Assembly (NCBI GenBank): GCA_019314185.1
Contig: JAFCZU010000060.1
Location: forward strand, 1-11,436
Source of the DNA: Deltaproteobacteria bacterium
GTDB taxonomy: Bacteria > Desulfobacterota > Desulfobacteria > Desulfobacterales > ETH-SRB1
Reading direction: 5' to 3'
Length of the DNA: 11,436 nucleotides
A program made the translations under genes and the position numbers. Under the pieces are notes generated by a model. That model was not told where the DNA came from, did not search any database, and saw only the letters and a program-made list of their open reading frames with translations. This document shows, piece by piece, positions 1-7,500 of the stretch. Position 1 is the first letter of the stretch; every line of letters begins with the position of its first letter.

Positions 1-1
1 T

Positions 2-325
2 ACGATCAATCCCAAACGGATAAGACGTTTAATGCGGCTTATGGGACTTGAAGCCATATATCCAAAACCGAATCTGAGCAAGGTGTCAAAAAAGCATAAA
101 ATTTATCCATACCTGCTGCGATGCGTTTCCATTGATCGAGCTGACCAGGTATGGTCAACGGACATTACGTATATTCGCTTAAAGCAAGGTTTTATCTATC
201 TTGTAGCGGTGATAGACTGGTTCAGTCGCTATGTCCTGAGCTACGAATTTTCAACGACACTGGACAAGGATTTTTGCATAAAAGCTCTGCAAGACGCCTT
301 AAAAGTTACAAAACCTAAGATATTT
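2..325 (+). pseudogene. IS3-family transposase (OrfB) remnant, broken at both ends
   Basis: The frame is open from base 2 and reads like the middle of an IS3-family OrfB, with the HTH_21/rve junction around 'NPKRIRRLM' and 'GLEAIYPKPNLS'. It continues into the integrase core with 'QVWSTDITYI' and 'YLVAVIDWFSRYVLS'. The first catalytic Asp of the DDE triad is the D of TDITY (codon 161-163). In intact relatives the chain then runs 'P-E-I-F-N-T-D-Q-G-S-Q-F', which supplies the second Asp. Here homology stops after 'KPKIF' (about base 325) and the frame runs through unrelated sequence to a stop at 419-421. The second Asp, the catalytic Glu and the C-terminus are missing, so no active enzyme can be made. 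The 5' part lies outside the window; the first in-window Met is at 32 but is internal to the family. Family assignment is confident; the named IS is not. Confidence 0.88.
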
Positions 326-553
326 GTAACTACTCAGGTGGATAGGCTGAAGACTGTTAGGGAAAAGCGCATTTTGAAGCCATGTTTGGCGCAAGAAACA
401 GACCTCGCCTGCCTCGCCTGAGCGAAAGCTTGAATTCTGTTGACTGTTTCTTTTGGGCGAGAGCGATGGCGGGCAAGGCATGAAAGCGCGGGAATATCAA
501 GCATATTCCTGCGCTTTCGCAACGCAGCCAGGCAGGATGCATCGGCTCTTAAA
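326..553. repeat. Non-coding repeat-like element abutting the transposase remnant
   Basis: This stretch begins exactly where IS3 homology ends and codes for nothing recognisable; the short frames through it are compositionally odd (Arg/Ala/Cys-rich). It holds a perfect tandem duplication of 'cctcgcctg' (403-411 and 412-420), a strong hairpin at 482-518, and an outer pair cctgcct (408-414) / aggcagg (530-536) flanking that hairpin. The combination of a GC-rich folded core, inverted outer segments and a position interrupting a mobile gene fits a dispersed palindromic or MITE-like repeat. Its exact borders and copy number cannot be seen from one copy. The wording 'repeat' is inference from structure and from my recollection of similar sequences in Desulfobacterales genomes. 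Confidence 0.45.
482..518. repeat. Strong 16-bp hairpin
   Basis: Left arm gaaagcgcgggaatat (482-497) and right arm atattcctgcgctttc (503-518) pair over 16 positions with a single G-T wobble, closing a 5-nt loop (caagc). No T-run follows on either strand, so it is not an intrinsic terminator. It is the core of the repeat-like region between the transposase remnant and the SNF2 gene. Confidence 0.85.
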
Positions 554-607
554 ATGTAAAGTTATTTTTGCGCGAGCCATACGTACATATTTTTCGGATA
601 AACTCCC

Positions 608-3298
608 ATGCATAAAGTAATGAATCAGGAATTAATCGTTGTTGTTATGCCAAACGGTTCTCTGCAACTGGAATGGACAAACACACAGGATGCTGTCAGC
701 AAAAACAGCCGGCTGTTACAGAAAGAAATATACAAGCGTTTCACGACAGATGCCGATTCATGGCTCCTGTTTTTGGGCTTTTGCGATCATCAGGTTTTGC
801 TTTCTACTTCTCTTGATTACTGGCGAAGTTTTGCCGGAGCTTTTGCAAAAAGATTGAGTAAGACTCCTGATCTGGAAATTCTACGTCATAAAGTAAGGCT
901 TTTAATCGAAAAAGATGAATTGAAAAAGTATTTAGAGCTGGTTCCGCCGATGATCGGTTCAGAATACTTGAGCGTTGAATTACTTGAGGATGTGTGGAAG
1001 AAAACAAACCGTTCTTTTATCCTTTCTATCAAATCCTATGACGGAACTGTCGAAGCTTTTATCAAGTCTTACAGCCCCAATGTGCATCTTGTTGGAAGGG
1101 TCTTTTTTCATCTTGTGGAAAACAAGAGCGATGATTGTCCGTTTGCTTTTATGGCGACATATTCCACAGGGCTAAACAAGCAGGGACGTTCCAAACATCT
1201 CCCGCTCAAATACGCATTGCAGGAATATGCAGATAATAACGACAAGCTTCTGGAACTTCTTGCGACAGTGCATACAGCCGCAGGAAAGAGCCCGCTGATT
1301 GAAGATCTTCTTGAAACCGGAGAACTGTTTCATCCCCTTGCATGGACAACAGGAGAGGCATTTACTTTTCTAAAAGAAATTCCGGTTTTTGAGGAATCAG
1401 GTATTTTGTGCAGAATGCCGGACTGGTGGAAAGGCAGCAGGTCAAGCCTGAAATTGAATTTTAGCGTCGGCGATTCCAAACCCTCCTTTGCAGGCATGGA
1501 TGCAATCTTAAATTTCAATGCCCGGTTATTTCTCGGCAACACACAGATTACGGAAAAGGAGGCAAGGCAATTATTAGATGAATCAGAAGGGCTTGCCTTT
1601 ATAAAAAACAAATGGGTGGCGGTAGATCAGAGAAAATTAAAGCAGACACTGGATGCCTATGAAAAAGCAAAAAAGATGATGGGTGATGGAGAAGGATTGA
1701 GCCTGAAGGATGCCTTTAGACTCCAGCTTATGCCTGAAAAACTGATGGGCATTAACACGCAGGAAATAGATCAGGATATTTCAAACGGAAAATGGTTAAA
1801 AACGGTTGTTCAGAAACTGCGCGATCCTGACCTGATTACTTCAATAAGGCCAGACAAGACATTTAAGGCAAAGCTGAGAAAATATCAGCAAAAAGGATTA
1901 AACTGGCTCTATTTCCTGCATTCCTTGCAATTCGGAGCCTGCCTTGCGGATGATATGGGCCTTGGCAAAACAGTACAGGCACTCGCATTTTTAAATAAAA
2001 TAAAGAGCAATTTTACAAGAGCAGGAAAACCAAACAAGGCCAGCCTGCTGATAGTTCCAGCCTCACTTATTTCCAACTGGGAAAATGAGATCAAGCGGTT
2101 CTCTCCTGAAATTAAATTTTATATCGCGCATCCAGGAGCAGGCGAAAAGAAAAATATCGGGCCAAAGGACAAAAAAACATTAGATGCATTTGATCTTGTT
2201 ATAACAACATATGCCTTGATTCAAAGGTACAAATGGCTTCAATCCCATTCCTGGAACTACATTATTCTGGATGAGGCGCAGGCCATTAAAAACCCCGGCA
2301 CAAAACAGACCAGAGCAATAAAAAATCTTGTTTCTCATAACAGGATAATAATGACTGGAACTCCTATCGAAAACAGGCTGACAGATATCTGGTCATTGTT
2401 TGATTTTTTAAATCCAGGGCTGCTTGGAAACGCAGGAGAGTTTAAGAAATTTTCAAAAGGCTTAAAAGACAATCCTTCCGGTTATTCAAGATTGCGCAAA
2501 CTAATCAGTCCATATATTTTAAGGCGTTTAAAGAGCGACAAATCGGTTATTTCCGATCTTCCTGAAAAGGTTGAGATGAAGACATATGCTTCGTTAAGTA
2601 AAAAACAGGTTGTTTTATATAAGAATGTAGTTGAAATGATAAAACAGGCGGTTGCCGAGACAGAAGGTATTCAAAGAAAGGGGCTGATTCTTTCTTCTCT
2701 TATGAAGTTCAAGCAGATCTGTAATCATCCGGATCAATATCTCGGCACAGGAGAATTTGAAGAAAAAGAGAGCGGCAAGTTTTTAAGACTTCGTGAAATA
2801 TGCGAAACGATATATGACAAAAGAGAAAAGGTTCTGATCTTTACCCAGTTTAAGCAAATGGCGGAGCCGCTTTGCGATTTTCTGGAAACCATTTTTAATA
2901 GAGAAGGGTTGATCCTGCACGGCAGCGTGGCAGTGAATAAGAGAAAGAAAATTATTGAACAATTCCAAAGCAAAAATTATGTTCCATTTATGGTCCTGTC
3001 ATTAAAGGCCGGCGGCGTCGGGTTAAATCTGACCGCGGCAAACCATGTCATTCATTTTGACCGTTGGTGGAATCCTGCTGTGGAAAACCAGGCAACCGAC
3101 AGGGTATTCAGGATTGGTCAGAAGAAGAATGTTATTGTTCACAAGTTTTTAACCAAAGGCACTGTGGAAGAAAGGATTGACATGATGCTTGAAGAAAAAT
3201 CAAAGTTGTCTCAAGACATTATCGGCAGCGCAGGCGATAAATGGATAACCGAAATGAAAGATAATGAATTAATAGATCTCTTTAAATTGACATTGTAA
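608..3298 (+). CDS. SNF2-family DNA helicase/translocase with DUF3670-like N-terminal region
   Basis: The protein has 896 residues. The ATPase core begins near residue 420 and shows the SNF2 motifs in order: Walker A 'DDMGLGKT' (448-455), motif Ia 'LLIVPASLISNW', DEAQ Walker B (555-558), 'MTGTP' (582-586), helicase motif V 'LSLKAGGVGLNLT' (from 797), and the SNF2 signature 'RWWNP' followed by 'QATDRVFRIGQ' (828-838) with both arginine fingers (R832, R835). The part before the core contains an SNF2-associated domain like PF12419/DUF3670 (about residues 215-345; W273-W274, 'AGMDAILNFNARLFLG', 'NKWVAVD'). Such enzymes use ATP to translocate on double-stranded DNA and displace or remodel bound proteins; strand unwinding is not expected. 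No SWIM finger is present in this chain, but the next gene supplies one. Neither the Met at 608 nor the one at 620 has a good ribosome site; 608 is the longer choice. No terminator follows, so read-through to the next gene is likely. Confidence 0.93.
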   Translation: MHKVMNQELIVVVMPNGSLQLEWTNTQDAVSKNSRLLQKEIYKRFTTDADSWLLFLGFCDHQVLLSTSLDYWRSFAGAFAKRLSKTPDLEILRHKVRLLIEKDELKKYLELVPPMIGSEYLSVELLEDVWKKTNRSFILSIKSYDGTVEAFIKSYSPNVHLVGRVFFHLVENKSDDCPFAFMATYSTGLNKQGRSKHLPLKYALQEYADNNDKLLELLATVHTAAGKSPLIEDLLETGELFHPLAWTTGEAFTFLKEIPVFEESGILCRMPDWWKGSRSSLKLNFSVGDSKPSFAGMDAILNFNARLFLGNTQITEKEARQLLDESEGLAFIKNKWVAVDQRKLKQTLDAYEKAKKMMGDGEGLSLKDAFRLQLMPEKLMGINTQEIDQDISNGKWLKTVVQKLRDPDLITSIRPDKTFKAKLRKYQQKGLNWLYFLHSLQFGACLADDMGLGKTVQALAFLNKIKSNFTRAGKPNKASLLIVPASLISNWENEIKRFSPEIKFYIAHPGAGEKKNIGPKDKKTLDAFDLVITTYALIQRYKWLQSHSWNYIILDEAQAIKNPGTKQTRAIKNLVSHNRIIMTGTPIENRLTDIWSLFDFLNPGLLGNAGEFKKFSKGLKDNPSGYSRLRKLISPYILRRLKSDKSVISDLPEKVEMKTYASLSKKQVVLYKNVVEMIKQAVAETEGIQRKGLILSSLMKFKQICNHPDQYLGTGEFEEKESGKFLRLREICETIYDKREKVLIFTQFKQMAEPLCDFLETIFNREGLILHGSVAVNKRKKIIEQFQSKNYVPFMVLSLKAGGVGLNLTAANHVIHFDRWWNPAVENQATDRVFRIGQKKNVIVHKFLTKGTVEERIDMMLEEKSKLSQDIIGSAGDKWITEMKDNELIDLFKLTL

Positions 3299-3453
3299 CC
3301 TAAATTGTGCGATTAGCCGTTAGCACAATAATTTCAATATCTTTGATAGAGGTTAACATTTTCACCCAATGGGTAAAAATCGAATTGTTGGTAACCACCC
3401 GAAATAATAAGAGCTAATCGCTCATCTTAGGTGTAAGGAAGCTGGAGATAATT
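3299..3453 (+). promoter_or_regulatory. Dyad-rich gap between SNF2 and SWIM genes
   Basis: This 155-bp gap holds three symmetrical elements. The first is attgtgc (3304-3310) with gcacaat (3323-3329), a perfect 7-bp pair with a 12-nt loop. The second is gcgattagc (3309-3317) with gctaatcgc (3413-3421), a perfect 9-bp pair that overlaps the first by two bases, so the two cannot fully form together in RNA. The third is a compact operator-like dyad at 3358-3380, listed separately. No T-run follows the first hairpin, which argues against an intrinsic terminator. The ribosome site ggag (3444-3447) sits 6 nt before the SWIM start. The role is inferred. Confidence 0.4.
3358..3380. promoter_or_regulatory. 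Operator-like palindrome upstream of the SWIM gene
   Basis: Arms attttcaccca (3358-3368) and tgggtaaaaat (3370-3380) are symmetrical at 10 of 11 positions around a single central A at 3369; the only mismatch is C3363 with A3375. A compact, almost gapless 23-bp dyad in a non-coding gap, 73 bp before a start codon, resembles a site for a dimeric DNA-binding protein. The regulator is unknown. Confidence 0.4.
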
Positions 3454-4527
3454 ATGAGCTGGGGTTATTATCCGCGTTATGTATCTGTTGCGGAAAAGAA
3501 AGCAAAAGCAGCCAAAAAGCTGAAACAGCTTAAAAAGAAAAATCATAATATCAGACCGGTTGTTATCGAAGGAAGCGCTATTGCCGGGACATGGTGGGGC
3601 AAATCATGGAATCGTAACCTTGAACGGTATGCGGATTACAGCAATCGAATCGGCAGAGGACGAAGCTATGTCCGTCACGGAGCTGTGCTGGACCTTCAGA
3701 TAGATGCGGGAAAAGTCGAATCCCTGGTTCAGGGAACAAGATCAAAACCTTATTCAGTAAGCATCAAGATAAAAGCGATTGACAATAATATCTGGCGGGG
3801 AATAAAGACCTCTTGCAGCGGCAAACTGGATTCCATGCAGGAGCTTTTGGCTGGAAAATTTCCCAAAGCGCTGAATGAAATTTTTATGGCGCAGGGCAAG
3901 GGCCTCTTTCCCTCGCCGGAAGAAATAGAATTTTCCTGCAGTTGTCCTGACTGGGCATATATGTGCAAACATGTGGCTGCTACCTTGTACGGCATAGGCG
4001 TAAGGCTTGATGAAGATCCGGGTTTGTTTTTCAAGCTCAGAAAAGTCAGGATGGAAGATCTGATAACAGGAGCCGTAGAAGATAACACCCGCAAACTGCT
4101 CGAAAAAGCCAAAAAGAAAACAAAAAGGGTTATTACAGACTCGGATCTGGCAAATGTGTTCGATATTGATATGGACGTACCCGCCGGCCTCATTAAAAAA
4201 AGCGATAACATTGCAAAAAAATCGATAAAAAAGAAAAAAGCGCCTGATCATACATCTAAGAGAACTAAAGACAGATCCGCAACTAATAAACCAAGGAAGA
4301 AAATCGCAGCAAAAAAGGTTGTTTTCAGGGCAAAAGCCAAAGTTAAAGTAGAAACTCTATCCGACACTGTTCTCGATGTTATCAGAAGGAGCAAAAAAGG
4401 GGTTACTGTCTCGGTTATCAGAGAAAAAACAGGATTAAAGAAAAAACAGATACAAAATTGTATCTACAAAGCTAAGAAACAGGGCATGATTAAGAATAAA
4501 GCAAGAGGCATTTATATGCCGTTATAA
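3454..4527 (+). CDS. SWIM zinc-finger protein with Lys-rich H1-like tail and C-terminal winged helix
   Basis: The protein has 357 residues. The N-terminal part is the conserved region typical of bacterial SWIM proteins ('GTWWGKSWNRNLE', 'RGRSYVRHGAV'). The SWIM finger is C162-x-C164-x6-C171-x-H173 ('CSCPDWAYMCKH'), followed by the usual 'AATLYGIG' helix. SWIM fingers bind zinc and are thought to contact DNA or partner proteins; in bacteria they commonly occur fused to or next to SNF2 ATPases, as here. After about residue 210 the chain becomes very rich in lysine with Ala/Thr/Ser, resembling histone-H1-like or AlgP-like tails. Residues about 299-357 look like a small winged helix ('LDVIRRSKKGVTVSVIREKTGL', ending 'ARGIYMPL'). 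The start at 3454 has a good ggag at 6-nt spacing and matches family N-termini. The likely role is DNA-binding partner of the SNF2 enzyme. Confidence 0.9.
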   Translation: MSWGYYPRYVSVAEKKAKAAKKLKQLKKKNHNIRPVVIEGSAIAGTWWGKSWNRNLERYADYSNRIGRGRSYVRHGAVLDLQIDAGKVESLVQGTRSKPYSVSIKIKAIDNNIWRGIKTSCSGKLDSMQELLAGKFPKALNEIFMAQGKGLFPSPEEIEFSCSCPDWAYMCKHVAATLYGIGVRLDEDPGLFFKLRKVRMEDLITGAVEDNTRKLLEKAKKKTKRVITDSDLANVFDIDMDVPAGLIKKSDNIAKKSIKKKKAPDHTSKRTKDRSATNKPRKKIAAKKVVFRAKAKVKVETLSDTVLDVIRRSKKGVTVSVIREKTGLKKKQIQNCIYKAKKQGMIKNKARGIYMPL

Positions 4528-4551
4528 AACCGGTGACTTTATCAAAAGTTA

Positions 4552-4585
4552 ACCGCTATTCGTGCTATTCTGCGGTGTTTTTTTT
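4552..4585 (+). terminator. Rho-independent terminator after the SWIM gene
   Basis: Stem accgc (4552-4556) pairs with gcggt (4572-4576) across a 15-nt loop and is followed after one G by eight T residues (4578-4585). It lies 24 bp after the SWIM stop and just before the convergent hrpA stop. The T-run is only on the plus strand, so it serves the SNF2-SWIM transcript; no equally good terminator for hrpA is visible. Confidence 0.6.
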
Positions 4586-4588
4586 AAT

Positions 4589-7500
4589 TTAAACCATTCT
4601 CTCAATTTCCTTTATTTTTTTATCAAGCCTTTTTTCAGAAACAGGACAGGATGTCTTTAGTTCCTGGGCAAAAATAGATACTTTGTATTCTTCGATCAAC
4701 CAGAAGTATTTTTCAATTTCCTGCTTTTTTTCTTCCGATACTGAGGAAGAAAGATTTTTTAACATTTCATTAAGCCTGACAATATAAATTTCAAGTTTTT
4801 TTGCTTTCAACTCATCCTTTTCAAAATTTATGGACGCTCTTTGTGCCCGAATAGCAATTGCTTTGACATATCTTGCAATGTGCGTCAGCTTTTCATTGTC
4901 GTACAAATCCATAAATGTTTCAGGAACAAGCTTAGACAGGTCATTTCTCAGGCCATTATAAAACTGCACAAGGTTGCTGCCCGGTTTGTTTGCCTTTTCC
5001 AGATTGAAAATAGAAAGTCTTGTTTCATAATAAGCTTTAAGAACAGGCATTACTTGGTTTAACAACTCAAGCCCTTTTTTGAGTATGGTTGGCGACAGGG
5101 ATTTGGCGTGTGAGTAAAAAGCATCTTTTGTTCTTATGTTTCTGCAAAAGAGCTTTTTTATAATACTTTCATACATCCTTTGTTCAAAAATCTTTGGCCC
5201 GCCAAAATAATCAACCATGTTTTTCTTTTCCTTCGGCAGACTCAGGTTCTTTTTTAAAAATTTCAGGTCTTTTGAAAAATGCATGGTAAAAAGCGCGGCA
5301 ACGCCCTTTTTATGAGATCTTACGGCCTCGTCTCTTTTTTGAAAAAGTTGCAAATTTATGCTTTTATTACCTTTTTTTTCTAACTCAAGACCGGGATATA
5401 CAATCAATTTTGCCCCATGTTTCCCTGTTATGGTAATAGCATCGGGCAGATCTTCAAAATCCCATTTTTTTATATTTATTATTTCCCGTTCTTTTTTTGC
5501 GGATTCAAATTCATCACTTTTATACTGATCCGTCTTGCTTGATATACTCCGGCTCAAAATAGTTTTGCTTCTGCCGGAGCATAAAACCTCGCCTTTTGGA
5601 TCTGTAATAGATATCCGCATTTTAAGATGATCAGGCAGTTGAGCCTCAGACCATGCTGAAGCAGGGATGTCCTTTCCGAAGCGTTTGTAAATGAATTTGC
5701 TTAGAGCTGTTATCAGGGAGGTTGATTCCCCGGGCATTTCTTTCACAATTATATCTACGGTATTTGTCACAGGAACAAGCTGTTTTCTGTAATTTTTAGG
5801 AAGACCTTTAATAAGAGCGGTTATTTTATCCCTGTACAATCCGGGCGCTATCCATTCAACAGATTCTGCAGGAACAGTTGCTGCAAGCGCTTCCGGAACT
5901 TTAATAGTTATACCGTCATCGAGGCTTCCAGGTTTAAAATTGTAATTACATTTGAATTTATGTGTCCCAAGGGTAATATCTTCCGGGAAAAGAGACAACT
6001 CTTCTTCATCCGGCAAATATCGAAGAAGATCATTTTTTTCCATTCTAAGAAATCTGTCGGCGCCTTTTTCTTTCAGGCGCTTTTTAAGGGTTCTGATATC
6101 GTAAATTTCTTTAAGTCGTTTTTGATAAAAAGCAAAAATATCTTCGTCGCTTATCAGTATATCCCTTTTCCTTAATCTGTTTTCCATGCTGCTGATTTCA
6201 TCAATGAGCTTTTTATTATGCTCCATGAATGGAAAGGTTTCTCTAATATCCCCTTCAACCAGCGCTCTGCGGATAAAAATTTCCGATGCTTCCTCAAGAT
6301 TAATTCTTCCATAGGATACAGGCCTTTCAGAAACTATTATGAGGCCATACAGACTTACCTGCTCATAAGCTGTCACCTCGCCCCTGTTTCTTTCCCAGTG
6401 CGGCTTCAGGTAAGTATATTTGCACTGATCTTTGCCGAGAGACTCAAGCCATCTGTTGTCGATATTGGCGGCAGTTCTGGCAAAAAGCCTGGATGTTTCC
6501 ACCATTTCAGCAGCGACTATCCATGTTTTTGCTTTATTGAAAAGCCCTGAACCAGGAAATATCATCACCTCTTTACCTTTTGCAGCCTGAAAGATATTCT
6601 TTTCCTTTCTTACAGCAATGTTCGATAAAAAACCGCTCAATATGGATTTATGGATTGCTTCATATTGTTTGCTATAAAACTCCTGTTTTGAATTGTCTAA
6701 CTTACCTGCCCCCTGTTCCCCGATCCCCGACCCATTACCCCTGACCCCCGATTCCTGAAGTATTGCGAAAATCTGTGCATGAATATCACGCCATTCCCTT
6801 ATCCTTTTAAAGGAAAGATAATGTTTTTTACAAAACTTTTTCATCTTGTTTGTGCTTTTTACCTTTTTCCATGCATCATGATATTTTTTCCAGATGTTAA
6901 GAAGAGTAATAAAGTCAGATAAAGGGTCTCTAAAAAGCGCCTGTGCTTCGTCGGCTTCCTGAGCTTTCTCGACAGGTCTTTCACGCGGGTCCTGAATACT
7001 CAGGGCAGAGGCGATAACGACGACTTCATTTAAGCATTGTTCCTGATCTGCTTTTATAAGCATTCTGGAAAGTCGTGGATCAATCGGCATCCTGGCCATA
7101 AGCCTGCCTTTTTCAGTAAGAAGAAAAGTATTGCCTTTTTTTGATTTTCCGGCTTTTTTAACAGGGCTGATAGCTCCGAGTTCTAAAAGAAGATCGAATC
7201 CATCGCGTATGCTTCTTTCGGCAGGCCTGTCTATAAAGGGAAAATCTTCTATATTGCCAAGTTTCAGAGAAATCATTCTCAAAATAACTTCAGCAAGATT
7301 TGCTCTTAAAATTTCCGGAGGTGTAAAAAGCCTGCGGGACAAAAAATCCTGTTCGGAAAACAATCTTATACAAATCCCGTTTTCAACTCGTCCGCATCTG
7401 CCTTTTCTCTGGTCAGCGCTGCTTCTCGATATGGGAACAACGGGGAGAGAGGTGGTTCTTGACCTTGGGGTATAACGTGAAATACGCGCAAGCCCAGTGT

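Noticed and set aside
403..420. Tandem 9-mer pair as the start of a CRISPR or satellite array
   Set aside because: There are only two adjacent copies with no spacers and no further units.
326..421. The end of the 129-codon frame as a genuine transposase C-terminus
   Set aside because: The sequence after 'KPKIF' has none of the IS3 catalytic motifs and coincides with the repeat-like region, so it is run-on translation.
299..542. Three overlapping minus-strand frames of about 60 codons
   Set aside because: They lie entirely over the transposase junction and the hairpin-bearing repeat region, have no domain signature or good ribosome site, and look like by-products of the repeat's composition.
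3304..3329. Hairpin after the SNF2 stop as an intrinsic terminator
   Set aside because: The stem is 7 bp with a 12-nt loop and is followed by aatttcaatat, not a T-run.
3750..4251. Minus-strand frames of 153 and 165 codons opposite the SWIM gene
   Set aside because: They are antisense to a well-supported SWIM protein. Their Phe/Ser/Leu-rich content is what the complement of a Lys/Glu-rich gene gives.
7131..7475. Plus-strand 114-codon frame within hrpA
   Set aside because: It is antisense to the conserved helicase core of hrpA (including 'QRKGRCGR') and has no independent support.
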